Part shown: positions 7,109 through 14,253 of the stretch, piece after piece
How the letters are laid out: each line of letters starts with the position of its first letter
Numbering within the stretch: position 1 is the first letter of the stretch
Origin: Clostridia bacterium
GTDB taxonomy: Bacteria; Bacillota; Clostridia; Christensenellales; CAG-314
Direction of reading: 5' to 3'
DNA length: 18,909 nt
NCBI GenBank assembly: GCA_900769665.1
Contig: CAAGHL010000004.1
Location: 1 to 18,909, forward strand
Translations under genes and position numbers: made by a program
The notes under the pieces: generated by a model
Told to the model about the DNA's origin: nothing
The model's input: the letters and a program-made list of their open reading frames with translations, nothing else
The model's database searches: none

Positions 7109-7768
7109 CTATTTGTCCGTATTGTCCGTGGGTTGGTCGTCGTCCTTCTTGGTCAACGCAATCAAGGCGCGATTGATGACGTTTACGCACAGGTTGATGT
7201 CCTTGTCGTCTACCAATCCGCCTAGCAGTTGTGCCAACTTTTCACGCTTGGTTTGGTCGTCGACGTCCTGCATGTAGATACCGACGGCGTTTGCCGCCAC
7301 CACACGCACTTGCTCCAAAAACTCGGCGTAGGTCAACTGTCCGCTAGTCAAGCGTTGGCGCACCTCTCCGAAGTACAACAGTTGGGTGTAAAACACGCCA
7401 AACACGTCGTCCTTCATCAGGCTTTTGACGCTTTTGCCCGACAGCGAGGAAACAAACTTGAAAATTACGCTACTTAGCGCCCCTATCGTAGTGCCGTCCA
7501 CAAAAACGCGCACCAACGACGAAGGAAACTCGAACGCACAGTGCCGCACAAAAAATATATCCGCCGCGGCAAACAACGTGCCGAATACAAACGGCAATAC
7601 CACGGCAAAATCGAATTTGTGCTCCACGTCCACCTTCACTTTGTTTACAAACAGTTTCTTGACAAGCTGAGTAAACAGGCAAGTCAACAAGGCATACAGC
7701 AAAAAGTACAAGTTGCCGCTGTTCTTGACAAAGCCGAACAGCGACTCCACAAAAGTTTCGAAATCCAT
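7109..7768 (-). CDS. Integral membrane protein of unknown function (three TM segments)
   Basis: This 219-residue protein has three likely membrane segments: about 20-40 (LYFLLYALLTCLFTQLVKKL), 53-73 (FAVVLPFVFGTLFAAADIFF) and 85-108 (VFVDGTTIGALSSVIFKFV). The C-terminal half is soluble, helical and charged, and ends in an Asp/Thr/Lys tail. AAGGAGA lies 9 bp before the ATG. The arrangement is faintly holin-like, but no phage gene is nearby and the size is larger than a holin, so no function is claimed. The gene stands alone, with an extended -10 promoter about 150 bp upstream and a terminator shared with its convergent neighbour. Confidence 0.75.
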   Translation of the reverse strand: MDFETFVESLFGFVKNSGNLYFLLYALLTCLFTQLVKKLFVNKVKVDVEHKFDFAVVLPFVFGTLFAAADIFFVRHCAFEFPSSLVRVFVDGTTIGALSSVIFKFVSSLSGKSVKSLMKDDVFGVFYTQLLYFGEVRQRLTSGQLTYAEFLEQVRVVAANAVGIYMQDVDDQTKREKLAQLLGGLVDDKDINLCVNVINRALIALTKKDDDQPTDNTDK

Positions 7769-8075
7769 TGTTGCAATTTCTCCTTGTAATTAGTCGAAAA
7801 TGCAGTCCCAAGGTTTCCGCGCGGACGATGTGTTCGGTAGCAAAACCAACTTGCGTAAGCCGTGCAAGCGTTGCGTTGTCCCTTCCGCAACTAGTAACGC
7901 CGCCGATTGCTTCGTCCGTATACATTATACCACATGCAGTCAATACTTTTTGCCGTTTTGTGTCACCACTTACGTGGGCTTGTAGGGTGCGTGGCTGTTA
8001 AAAGTTTTTTACATCTAAGTTCTTTTCGATTTCATCCCAAAGTGGGATTGTACGGCGATGGTGTCAAATGCCACA
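7769..8075. other. 307-bp gene-free stretch: leader of the membrane-protein gene and 3' region of xre
   Basis: The part 7769-7917 is the predicted 5' untranslated leader of the membrane-protein gene. The minus strand there is open in another frame, but that frame overlaps the gene and shows no recognisable family. The part 7930-8075 holds the 3' flank of the Xre gene, with a small stem ATCCCA-CTT-TGGGAT near 8034-8050 that lacks a T-run. No RNA gene is recognised. Confidence 0.5.
7924..7931 (-). promoter_or_regulatory. Extended -10 promoter of the membrane-protein gene
   Basis: The minus strand reads TGGTATAAT, an extended -10 element. No good -35 is placed at the right distance; a TTGACT lies only 8 bp upstream and is not usable. 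The transcript would start near 7917. Confidence 0.55.
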
Positions 8076-8282
8076 CTACGACTTCATTTCTCTATCGAAA
8101 ATTTCGTCCAAGCTGACGTCGTAAAAATCGGCAATTTTGACCAATGTTTCGTAGTCGGGGCGCACCTGCCCTATTTCGTAACGGGTGTAGTTTACTCGCG
8201 AAATGCCCAATTTCAGCGACAATTCCTCCTGCGTAAGTCCGCTTTGTCTGCGTAATTCCTTCAATTTGCCGCCGATATTCAT
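8076..8282 (-). CDS. Xre-family helix-turn-helix regulator
   Basis: This 68-residue protein is a single HTH_3/Cro-CI domain: LKELRRQSGLTQEELSLKLG, then ISRVNYTRYEIGQVRPDYET, then LVKIADFYDVSLDEIFDRE. It has no sensor domain. The start at the ATG 8282 is set by GGAGGC upstream and by the family's usual N-terminus; the frame is open further upstream, but that stretch is promoter DNA. It is probably a repressor of the outward-facing promoter at 8322-8350, where a 16-bp motif occurs twice. It has no good consensus promoter of its own on the minus strand. The family is certain; the target is inferred from position. Confidence 0.92.
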   Translation of the reverse strand: MNIGGKLKELRRQSGLTQEELSLKLGISRVNYTRYEIGQVRPDYETLVKIADFYDVSLDEIFDREMKS

Positions 8283-8321
8283 TTTTCTTGCCTCCGCCAC
8301 TAATAACTTTGCCCTTCCTGC

Positions 8322-8350
8322 TTGACATTGTACAAAATATGTACTATAAT
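8322..8350 (+). promoter_or_regulatory. Consensus promoter pointing away from xre
   Basis: TTGACA (8322-8327), a 17-bp spacer and TATAAT (8345-8350) form a perfect vegetative promoter on the + strand, divergent from the xre gene. The transcript would start near 8357. Confidence 0.88.
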
Positions 8351-8376
8351 GTAGGCAATTGTACATATTTTGTACA
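8329..8376. promoter_or_regulatory. Paired 16-bp operator sites, probable Xre binding sites
   Basis: TGTACAAAATATGTAC (8329-8344) fills the promoter spacer, and its exact reverse complement lies at 8361-8376, just past the start of transcription. Each half-site is itself a dyad (GTAC-N7-GTAC). The centres are 32 bp apart, about three helical turns, which fits cooperative binding of a small Xre dimer. Confidence 0.75.
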
Positions 8377-8496
8377 TTTTGGCGGGATTTTAGAAGGATG
8401 AGGAGATTGTTTTAATAAAAAAGAGATAAAAACGTTAAAACGCCAAAAAGAAACGGAGCATTCGGCAAATTTGTCGGATGCTCCGTTTTGTATTTT
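8357..8496 (+). ncRNA. Putative short transcript under the Xre operator
   Basis: A transcript of about 140 nt is predicted from the promoter at 8322-8350 to the terminator at 8451-8496. The only frame with an ATG is five codons (8398-8415, MRRLF), with a purine-rich AGAAGG directly abutting the ATG, so efficient translation is doubtful. It could be a small RNA, a leader peptide or a relic. No family is recognised. Confidence 0.45.
8451..8496 (+). terminator. Strong intrinsic terminator
   Basis: AAACGGAGCAT pairs with ATGCTCCGTTT, with an inner CGG/TCG part, and the 3' arm is followed by TTTTGTATTTTT on the + strand. On the minus strand it could also stop transcripts from rsmI, about 190 bp away. 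Confidence 0.85.
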
Positions 8497-8671
8497 TAAT
8501 TTAATTAAAGTAGATATTTACCTATATTTATGAATATTTGATATTTAACTATGTAGATTTGTGTGTGAAATGGTAATGAAAAAAGTATCCAAACAATCGC
8601 TTGTATGCAAACGCCACCGTAAGGCGAACAACTACTCCGCTCACGTATTTATTGTTGCATGCAACCCTAAA
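8497..8671. other. AT-rich intergenic stretch
   Basis: Bases 8497-8565 are markedly AT-rich, with repeated ATATTTA-like runs. Further right lie a 12-bp palindrome GTTGCATGCAAC (8654-8665) and a small stem CGCC-N7-GGCG near 8611-8625, which could be the 3' end structure of the rsmI message. No gene is supported. Confidence 0.4.
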
Positions 8672-9460
8672 TCATTTGTTTATCGTCAGCTTGTAAATTT
8701 CGTTTTTGGGGACGTTGCGGTCCTTGGCTACGGCTTTGACCGCTTCGTTTTTGCTCATGCCGCCGTCGAGGTAGTAGGCAAGGTGTTGCTCCACCGTCAA
8801 TGCGCACAACGGGTTTTGTTCCGCCTCGGCACGGTCGACGACAAGCACAAATTCTCCTTTGTCGTCATCGATTTCGTCGGAAAGGTTGCAAAAACGCGCG
8901 CGTTCGTGACTTTTGGTCAGTTCCTTGACCAAACAACACTTGCGGTCGCCGAGTCTGTCGCAAAGGTAATGCATGTTTTCCTTTATGTCATGCACCGACA
9001 CGTAAAATATCGACGTGCCGACGGTGCCGTCCAACAGCTCGTCGCGATCATTTTTCCGCTCGGGCAAAAAACCGTAGTAGGTAAAGGGCGGTTGAAAGCC
9101 GCTGATGACAAAAGCGTTTATCATTGCGCACGCACCGCTGACCACCGTGTAGTCGTAGCCGCACTGTATAAGCGCATTGACAAGCACGTTGCCGGGGTCG
9201 TTTATCCCGGGCATGCCTGCGTCGGATATTACGGCGATGTCCTCGCCACGCTCGCAAAAGCCAAGCACAAAATCCAAACTTGCCTTTTCGTTGAACTTGT
9301 GGTAGCTGTATGTCGGTTTGTCGATTTCGTACTCTCGCAACAAAATTTTGCTGTGGCGTGTGTCCTCGCAAAAAATTGCCGAAACGCTACGCAACGTTTC
9401 CACCGCGCGATATGTGATTTCGCCGAGGTTTCCTATCGGCGTGGCAACAAAATATACCAT
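8672..9460 (-). CDS. rsmI: 16S rRNA (cytidine1402-2'-O)-methyltransferase
   Basis: This 262-residue SAM-dependent enzyme methylates the ribose of C1402 in the decoding centre. The signatures are MVYFVATPIGNLGEITYRAV at the N-terminus, CEDTRHSKILL (about 36-46), SDAGMPGINDPG (about 80-91) and YYGFLPERK. The C-terminal extension (LDGGMSKNEAVKAVAKDRNV) is the helical tail found in this family. The start at the ATG 9460 fits both the family N-terminus and a GGAGAG site upstream; the frame continues upstream without homology. It lies 112 bp downstream of trmN6, the usual yabB-yabC neighbourhood in Firmicutes but without the yazA gene between them. Confidence 0.96.
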   Translation of the reverse strand: MVYFVATPIGNLGEITYRAVETLRSVSAIFCEDTRHSKILLREYEIDKPTYSYHKFNEKASLDFVLGFCERGEDIAVISDAGMPGINDPGNVLVNALIQCGYDYTVVSGACAMINAFVISGFQPPFTYYGFLPERKNDRDELLDGTVGTSIFYVSVHDIKENMHYLCDRLGDRKCCLVKELTKSHERARFCNLSDEIDDDKGEFVLVVDRAEAEQNPLCALTVEQHLAYYLDGGMSKNEAVKAVAKDRNVPKNEIYKLTINK

Positions 9461-9572
9461 ATTCTCTCCGTAATTTGCACTATTGGTGTAAATGTATTTT
9501 GTGTAATTGCGTGCCAACGCTTCACTTAGCAGATAACGTTGCCGCAACGTCAATCGATTTTACTACACGAGG

Positions 9573-10379
9573 TCAATCCTTGCCGTCAAACTCCGGTTGG
9601 TCGTCGTCCTCGACAGTGTCGTTGTTTTTACCTACTACCCTGTCTGTGCCGTACCACGCTTTTGCTTCGGGCGAATACTCGCCGTGAGCGTCCAACACCG
9701 ACAACGGCGCATGCAACACGCAGTCCACTCCGCCACACTTTACGGCACGTACCAACACAAGGTTCGGCTCGGCATTCGGTCGGGGACATACGGGCAAAAT
9801 CTCCTTGACGACGAGTTTACTGCCGCCGCACAACTCGCAAATTTCCGCCAAGCGGCTGGCTTGGTGCACAAGGTACAAACTGCCGCGGTTGTTGAGTATT
9901 CTTGCCGCCGAAGATATGATGTCGGCAAGGGTTGCGCCGATTTCGTGACGACACATGGCAAGGTGGTCGAAACGTTGCATTTCGCCACTACCAAGACGTC
10001 TGTACGGCGGATTGCACACCACGACGTCCACAAGTGCGTTGCCGACGATGTCTGCGGCTTGCTTCAAATCTCCGCACACGACTTCCACAACGTCGCCCAT
10101 GTCGTTGAGTTGCACGTTGCGTGCGGCGATGTCGGCAAGCTGTTGCTGTATTTCCACCGCAATAAGGCACTTCGGGTGCTTTTTGTGCGCAACAAGCAAG
10201 GCAATTACGCCCGTCCCGGTGCCGAATTCCACGCAAGTTTTGCCCGTCATATCCTTGCAAAAATTGGCAAGCAATACGGCGTCCGTAGTAAAGCGGTATT
10301 CGTTGCGGCTTTGTATCAGCTTCAAGCCGTCGCAACAGAGGTCTTCAACCGTTTCGTTGTTGTGTAACAGTACTTCCAT
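9573..10379 (-). CDS. trmN6: tRNA1(Val) adenine37-N6-methyltransferase-like protein (YabB/TrmN6)
   Basis: This 268-residue class I SAM methyltransferase shows motif I as VEFGTGTGVIALLVA (about 50-64) and the N6-adenine catalytic motif NPPYR (about 123-127). The N-terminus, LCCDGLKLIQSRNEYRFTTD, is the family's opening (DDLxxxxxxIIQxxxxFxFxxDAVLL). The charged C-terminal tail (from about 240) looks disordered and is longer than usual. It heads a two-gene unit with rsmI and has its own promoter. It acts on tRNA in Enterobacteria; the Firmicute relatives are assigned by homology, so the substrate is less sure than the fold. Confidence 0.9.
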   Translation of the reverse strand: MEVLLHNNETVEDLCCDGLKLIQSRNEYRFTTDAVLLANFCKDMTGKTCVEFGTGTGVIALLVAHKKHPKCLIAVEIQQQLADIAARNVQLNDMGDVVEVVCGDLKQAADIVGNALVDVVVCNPPYRRLGSGEMQRFDHLAMCRHEIGATLADIISSAARILNNRGSLYLVHQASRLAEICELCGGSKLVVKEILPVCPRPNAEPNLVLVRAVKCGGVDCVLHAPLSVLDAHGEYSPEAKAWYGTDRVVGKNNDTVEDDDQPEFDGKD

Positions 10380-10411
10380 ATTCCACCGTTTTTAGTGTAT
10401 TTAGTACTTTT

Positions 10412-10440
10412 ATTGTACAATATTTATCGGCAACAATCAA
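10412..10440 (-). promoter_or_regulatory. Promoter of trmN6-rsmI
   Basis: On the minus strand TTGATT (10440-10435), a 17-bp spacer and TACAAT (10417-10412) form a plausible vegetative promoter about 33 bp before the trmN6 ATG. Confidence 0.6.
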
Positions 10441-10475
10441 CCTTTTGTAAGAATGTTTCGGCGGACAATATCGAC

Positions 10476-10511
10476 AAAAAAAAACTTCCCAAATTTTTGG
10501 GAAGATTTTTT
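10476..10511 (-). terminator. Terminator of the ferredoxin gene (can act in both directions)
   Basis: CTTCCCAAA and TTTGGGAAG form a perfect 9-bp stem. On the minus strand it is followed by nine Ts and on the + strand by ATTTTTT. It lies about 25 bp past the ferredoxin stop. Confidence 0.9.
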
Positions 10512-10528
10512 GTAATATCGATGTTAGA

Positions 10529-10699
10529 TTACTCTTCTTCGATAGCACCAACGGGGCATTGAGCAGAGCAAGCACCGCAATCTACACAGAGATCGGGGTT
10601 AACTTCGTACTTTCCGTCGCCTTCGCTGATAGCGTCACAAGGACATACGCTTTGGCATCCGCCGCATGCAATACAATCATTGGTAATTTTGTGAGCCAT
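10529..10699 (-). CDS. 2[4Fe-4S] ferredoxin
   Basis: This 56-residue electron carrier has two four-cysteine clusters: CIACGGCQSVCP (C9, C12, C15, C19) and CVDCGACSAQCP (C38, C41, C44, C48). This is the classic clostridial ferredoxin layout with an internal pseudo-twofold repeat. AAGGAG lies 9 bp before the ATG. It starts MAHKITND and ends in an acidic EEE. The gene is monocistronic, with an extended -10 promoter and a strong terminator of its own, which fits an abundant general redox protein in an anaerobe. Confidence 0.97.
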   Translation of the reverse strand: MAHKITNDCIACGGCQSVCPCDAISEGDGKYEVNPDLCVDCGACSAQCPVGAIEEE

Positions 10700-10737
10700 A
10701 GTGAACATCTCCTTTAATCAATATTAAGGTTAAGCAT

Positions 10738-10767
10738 ATTATACCACCGCTTGCGGTTTTTTGTCTA
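10738..10767 (-). promoter_or_regulatory. Promoter of the ferredoxin gene, with flanking palindromes
   Basis: On the minus strand TAGACA (10767-10762), an 18-bp spacer and the extended -10 TGGTATAAT form the promoter. The spacer contains the palindrome ACCGCAAGCGGT. A 9-bp inverted repeat ACCGTTTTT-N6-AAAAACGGT (10767-10790) abuts the -35 element. These could be operator or supercoiling-sensitive structures. Confidence 0.7.
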
Positions 10768-10832
10768 CCGTTTTTGACCGTAAAAACGGTAAAATTGTGT
10801 TAAAAAATGGTAATTTAGCAGATTTTTACGGC

Positions 10833-10860
10833 AAAAATTGTGAAAAATTATTCACATTTT
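10833..10860 (-). terminator. Possible terminator of the CYTH-HAD transcript
   Basis: On the minus strand TGTGAA and TTCACA pair across a 6-nt loop, followed by ATTTTTG, about 95 bp past the HAD stop. The stem is short and AT-rich. Confidence 0.35.
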
Positions 10861-10955
10861 GGAAAAATCGCAACATTTTGAGGCGTAGTTATTTTGTCGT
10901 TACGGGGCAATTTACAGTGTCGTCACACACAAGCCTACTACACCGTCGCGCCGCA

Positions 10956-11603
10956 TTACAACAGCAATTCCGCAATTTGTTTGGGGCTGTCCGCCATTGC
11001 CACGGGGTTGCCGTCGACAAGCTCCTTGTTTGTGCCGAAACCGTACGTCACGGCAAGGAAGTCCACTCCGTTTGCGGCGGCACCTTCGGCGTCGTAAAAG
11101 GTATCGCCTATCATCAAGCACTCGGTTTTGTCCCAATTGTGGTTGGCGATTAGTTGGCGTAACACTTCTATCTTGTAGCCGCGCCGCTCCGTCTGCCCGT
11201 AGACGTAATCGAAGTATTTGAGTATACCGAAGTATTCGAGGCTTTGCACGGCGTGAGGCTCGTACTTGCTGGAAGCCACTGCCAATGTGTAGCCGTGCGC
11301 CTTCAATTGTTGAAGCGTTTCGGGGATACCATCGTAAAGAAAACTGTTTTGCGCGGCATGATCCTCTGCGTAAACCTTGTAGTGCCATTGTATAGCTTCG
11401 TTCATGCGGTCCTTTCCTACAAAGTGTTCGTAACTGTATTCCAAGGGCGGACCGATATGTTTGGCAAAATCAATATGGGAGTAATCCACACCAAAGTGAT
11501 CCAACACCTTTTTGAATGTGGCAAAAATTCCCGGCGAACTGTTGTTTAGCGTGCCGTCGAAGTCGAAAATGATGTACTTGTATTTATCCGTAAGTTTGTG
11601 CAT
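10956..11603 (-). CDS. HAD-family phosphatase (phosphoglycolate phosphatase-like)
   Basis: This 215-residue enzyme is a HAD subfamily IA hydrolase. Motif I is IIFDFDGTLNNSS (nucleophile D14, acid D16), motif II is the serine in VASSKYEP, motif III is the lysine in RGYKIEVL, and motif IV is MIGDTFYDAEGA. A helical cap lies between motifs I and II. It resembles Gph/PpaX-type enzymes, but the substrate cannot be read from the sequence. It begins 3 bp after the stop of the CYTH gene and has no convincing ribosome site, so translational coupling is likely. An alternative name would be 5'-nucleotidase-like HAD. Confidence 0.88.
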   Translation of the reverse strand: MHKLTDKYKYIIFDFDGTLNNSSPGIFATFKKVLDHFGVDYSHIDFAKHIGPPLEYSYEHFVGKDRMNEAIQWHYKVYAEDHAAQNSFLYDGIPETLQQLKAHGYTLAVASSKYEPHAVQSLEYFGILKYFDYVYGQTERRGYKIEVLRQLIANHNWDKTECLMIGDTFYDAEGAAANGVDFLAVTYGFGTNKELVDGNPVAMADSPKQIAELLL

Positions 11604-11606
11604 ATG

Positions 11607-12203
11607 TCAGTCCGTTTGTTTGTCCGTAGTATGTTGTTTGAGCTGTTTCAGACGGTCGAAAAACCGCTTGTTTTTCGGCTCGGAAGCGCGCGCCACAATG
11701 CCGAAAGTGTGGTTGAGATAGTTTTTGAGTACGTCCAACTCGTCCACGTGGGTAGACTCGCACTCCAATTCGTAGTCTGTTGCGCCTAGGTACTCGCATT
11801 TGTCAAGTTCCACCGTCATGCCTGCCAAACTAAATGTCGTACGGTAAGTTTGCAGTGCGCCGACGTAATCCAACTTGGTGTCGAAGTCGGCAACATCGAA
11901 CATTTGCCGCAATGTGCGGTAACCGATACCGTCCTTTATTACTTGTTGTGCAAACTCGGGCGTAGCCTCCACCTCTCGCTCATCGCACACCATCACGTTG
12001 TCACTGTGGGAAATGCGACGTTTGTAGCACATCACATAGCGGTCGCCTGTTTGGCGTAGTCGTACCATGGTGTCGGGCGACATATCCTCGGCGGCAAAGT
12101 AGTGATTTACAAGCAGTATCGGTTGTGCCTCTGTAGCGGCGGCGACCAAGTTGTATTCGCGCTCGGTAAGGCGCAGTTTCAGTTCCTGTTCCAAATTTCT
12201 CAT
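11607..12203 (-). CDS. CYTH-domain protein (triphosphate tunnel metalloenzyme family)
   Basis: This 198-residue protein has the CYTH signature ExExK at its N-terminus (LEQELKLRL), then alternating charged strands typical of the tunnel barrel: VRLRQTGDRYVMCYKRR, YRTTFSLAGMTVELDKCEYLG and YELECEST. Members bind triphosphates and include tripolyphosphatases, thiamine triphosphatases and class IV adenylate cyclases; which reaction occurs here is unknown. I chose the ATG at 12203 because the ExExK motif normally lies within ten residues of the start. No Shine-Dalgarno is seen there, and the upstream ATG at 12308 has none either. The C-terminal tail is Lys/Gln/Thr-rich. It is immediately upstream of the HAD phosphatase gene. 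Confidence 0.85.
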   Translation of the reverse strand: MRNLEQELKLRLTEREYNLVAAATEAQPILLVNHYFAAEDMSPDTMVRLRQTGDRYVMCYKRRISHSDNVMVCDEREVEATPEFAQQVIKDGIGYRTLRQMFDVADFDTKLDYVGALQTYRTTFSLAGMTVELDKCEYLGATDYELECESTHVDELDVLKNYLNHTFGIVARASEPKNKRFFDRLKQLKQHTTDKQTD

Positions 12204-12364
12204 TGTAGTAAAATTTTTACAACGTATCAAAAATTTCGTTACATTACGGCGATTTTTGACATCGATTTTGCGTTGGCAAACGGCAAAAGAAACGGCATAT
12301 TTTGCCATTGCTACAAGCCTTGCCGACGTGTATTTCAGTCAAATTTTGCCGATTTCAAGCAAGA

Positions 12365-12832
12365 CTATTTCTTTCCTTCCTTGGTTTCAAACATCTTTTT
12401 CATTTCGTCAAAAAACGTTTGGCTGTCCTTAAATTGGCGATACACCGCCGCAAAGCGAATGTAGGCGACGTCGTCGATTTGCTTCAATTCTTCCATCACC
12501 AAGTCGCCGATTTTTTTCGATGTCACTTCCTCTTCCAAGCTGTTGTACAGCGATTTCTCGATGCGTGCCACGATGTCGTCGATTTGAGCCATACTTATAG
12601 GACGTTTTTCGCAACTGCGCACAATGCCGTTTTTCAGCTTGTTGCGGTCATACTGTTGGCGCGTTCCGTCACGCTTGACAATAAGTATAGGGGCAATTTC
12701 GATGGTTTCAAAGGTGGTAAAACGCTTTCCGCAGTTTACGCACTCGCGACGGCGGCGAATACTACGTCCGTCATCCGTCGAGCGGGAATCGATCACTTTG
12801 CTGTCTTCACAGCCACAATACATACATTTCAT
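12365..12832 (-). CDS. nrdR: Transcriptional repressor NrdR
   Basis: This 155-residue protein regulates ribonucleotide reductase genes in response to ATP/dATP. The zinc ribbon is C3, C6, C31 and C34 (MKCMYCG, then CVNCGKRFTT), with DSRSTDDGRSIRRRREC between. An ATP-cone domain follows from about residue 45 (LIVKRDGTRQQYDRNKLKNG). The length matches the family. No ribonucleotide reductase gene lies in the window. The ribosome site is modest (GGAAG). It lies 66 bp after purC on the same strand, so it may share the purC transcript. Confidence 0.98.
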   Translation of the reverse strand: MKCMYCGCEDSKVIDSRSTDDGRSIRRRRECVNCGKRFTTFETIEIAPILIVKRDGTRQQYDRNKLKNGIVRSCEKRPISMAQIDDIVARIEKSLYNSLEEEVTSKKIGDLVMEELKQIDDVAYIRFAAVYRQFKDSQTFFDEMKKMFETKEGKK

Positions 12833-12898
12833 TTACTCTACTTCCGTATTTATATTTGCGTTTAATACTGTCAGGGGCATCGCCCTATCACGCAGTTT

Positions 12899-13609
12899 TT
12901 ACTCTTGCGCCTCTACGCCGTTTGTCAATCTCGACAAGATCACTTCGTACTCCTTTTCGGGATGTTTGCCGCCGTCGTCAAAGCGATTGAGGGTGTCTTT
13001 GTCCCAAAAACGCGCAACGTTGGGCGTGATTTCGTCGGCAACCACAAGTCCCGTGCCTACGCGTCCGAACTCCACCTTGAAGTCGGCAACGACAATGCCA
13101 AGCGGCGTCATAAGGTCGACAAGCACCTTGTTGATACGGGTTGCGCAGTAGCACATGTAGCTAAGCTCCTCTTGATCGCACAAACCGAGGGCAAGCGCAT
13201 GGTACTCGTTTATTACGGGATCACCAAGGCTGTCGTTTTTGTAGCAAAATTCCAAAACGGGGAACTTCAATTTGCTGTGATAAGGCATGCCGAGCCTGTC
13301 GACAATGCTGCCCGCGGCGTAGTTGCGCACTACTACCTCAATAGGAATCATTTCGGCGCGACGTACAACAATTGCGTCATCGCTGTAAGGCGCGACAAAA
13401 TGCGTGCGAATGTTGTTGTCTTCCAACGCTTGCATAAGCACGGAGTTTATCTTGTTGCAAAGTGCGCCTTTGCCCTCGAAATACTGCTTCTTCTTTGCGT
13501 GATACATCATCGCATCGTCGCTAAACTCTGCTATCGCAAGTTTAGGATCCTCCGTAGCCCACATGCGTTTTGTTTTGCCTTCATACAAAAGTTCGCCTTT
13601 CTTAACCAT
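12899..13609 (-). CDS. purC: Phosphoribosylaminoimidazole-succinocarboxamide synthase
   Basis: This 236-residue SAICAR synthetase catalyses the ATP-dependent addition of aspartate to CAIR in purine synthesis. The signatures are LLYEGKTKRMWAT (N-terminal P-loop-like strand), EVVVRNYAAGSIVDRLG (about 91-107), and IVVADFKVEFGR with EITPNVARFWD near the C-terminus. The length is that of the short bacterial form. AAAGGAGG lies 7 bp before the ATG. No other pur gene is in the window, so it is an isolated pathway gene here, possibly co-transcribed with nrdR. Confidence 0.97.
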   Translation of the reverse strand: MVKKGELLYEGKTKRMWATEDPKLAIAEFSDDAMMYHAKKKQYFEGKGALCNKINSVLMQALEDNNIRTHFVAPYSDDAIVVRRAEMIPIEVVVRNYAAGSIVDRLGMPYHSKLKFPVLEFCYKNDSLGDPVINEYHALALGLCDQEELSYMCYCATRINKVLVDLMTPLGIVVADFKVEFGRVGTGLVVADEITPNVARFWDKDTLNRFDDGGKHPEKEYEVILSRLTNGVEAQE

Positions 13610-13709
13610 AATTGCCTCCTTTTGGCGGTCAAATCGCTGATAACGTAAATTATTTTGTTTTAGTAACAGTCGAGAAAACTTCGTTTTTTAAGTAAAGAAC
13701 ACCACTACT

Positions 13710-14219
13710 TTACGCTTGTTTGTCTTCTCCTGCAATGCCCATCACAATCACTCTGTCCGTTTGAGGATTGTATGCAATGTCAACGGTTTTGTTGTTGTAA
13801 TCTTCCAGTAAAAAATGAGCCATCATCCCTGTACCAAACAAAGGTTTGGTGTGAGCAGTGTATTGCTGTCCGTCGATTTCAAAAGTAACCTTGTAGGAAG
13901 CCAATCTTCCGTATAGCGTACTACTTTCGACGGTATCCAACACGGCAACGGATTGTTTGAAATCCTCCGCCGTCTTTGTAAGTTTACTCATATGCACGGC
14001 GCAAACTATCATCGGCGGCACGCAAGCAATTAGACCTAAGCCCAGGCACACGGCAAGGCTGATTACGATCGGTAGCCACAGTTCCTTCCCCGGAGTAACG
14101 GCAAACACCATTACAAACAGTACCAATACAGAAAATGCACCCCACATCGCGGCTATCGTCTTGATACTGCGTTGTTCCAGTTTGTAGTCCATTGAATTTT
14201 GAATTTGTTGTTTTGTCAT
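13710..14219 (-). CDS. Two-TM membrane protein with DUF3592-like C-terminal domain
   Basis: This 169-residue protein has two membrane segments, about 22-42 (AAMWGAFSVLVLFVMVFAV) and 50-75 (LWLPIVISLAVCLGLGLIAC), then a soluble domain of about 90 residues. The latter has the pattern SYKVTFEIDGQQYTAHTKPL, then KTVDIAYNPQTDRVIVM, similar to DUF3592-type domains in which a beta-strand domain follows TM helices. I chose the ATG at 14219; an in-frame TTG 24 bp upstream falls inside the 18-bp palindrome and has no ribosome site. The ribosome site at 14219 is itself weak. It stands alone between purC and the glycosidase. Function unknown. Confidence 0.75.
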   Translation of the reverse strand: MTKQQIQNSMDYKLEQRSIKTIAAMWGAFSVLVLFVMVFAVTPGKELWLPIVISLAVCLGLGLIACVPPMIVCAVHMSKLTKTAEDFKQSVAVLDTVESSTLYGRLASYKVTFEIDGQQYTAHTKPLFGTGMMAHFLLEDYNNKTVDIAYNPQTDRVIVMGIAGEDKQA

Positions 14220-14235
14220 GATCGTCTTGTAATTG

Positions 14236-14253
14236 ACAAGCAATATTGCTTGT
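14236..14253. promoter_or_regulatory. Perfect 18-bp palindrome upstream of the two-TM protein gene
   Basis: ACAAGCAATATTGCTTGT is its own reverse complement. It lies 17 bp before the ATG and could be a repressor operator or, in RNA, a hairpin close to the ribosome site. A TTGACA is present further upstream (minus strand, near 14283-14288), but no well-spaced -10 accompanies it. Confidence 0.55.

Noticed and set aside
7109..7768. The membrane protein as a phage holin
   Set aside because: It has three TM segments plus a long soluble half and no neighbouring lysin or other phage gene.
7470..7943. Minus-strand open frame running from the leader into the membrane-protein gene
   Set aside because: It overlaps the better-supported gene in another frame and lacks a ribosome site at its start; the Cys/Arg-rich downstream part looks non-coding.
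8398..8415. Five-codon ORF MRRLF as a real leader peptide
   Set aside because: The purine-rich AGAAGG abuts the ATG with no spacing, so translation is doubtful; it is kept only as a possibility within the putative transcript.
8561..9529. Long + strand open frame opposite rsmI, beginning in the AT-rich gap
   Set aside because: The rsmI motifs on the minus strand are unambiguous; the + frame has no Shine-Dalgarno and no recognisable protein pattern.
9597..10367. 256-codon + strand open frame opposite trmN6
   Set aside because: The minus strand shows SAM-binding and NPPY motifs; the + frame shows nothing recognisable.
12201..12230. TTGATA-17-TACAAT on the minus strand directly at the CYTH start
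   Set aside because: The -10 hexamer overlaps the ATG, so a transcript from it could not begin before the start codon; it is probably a chance match in AT-rich DNA.
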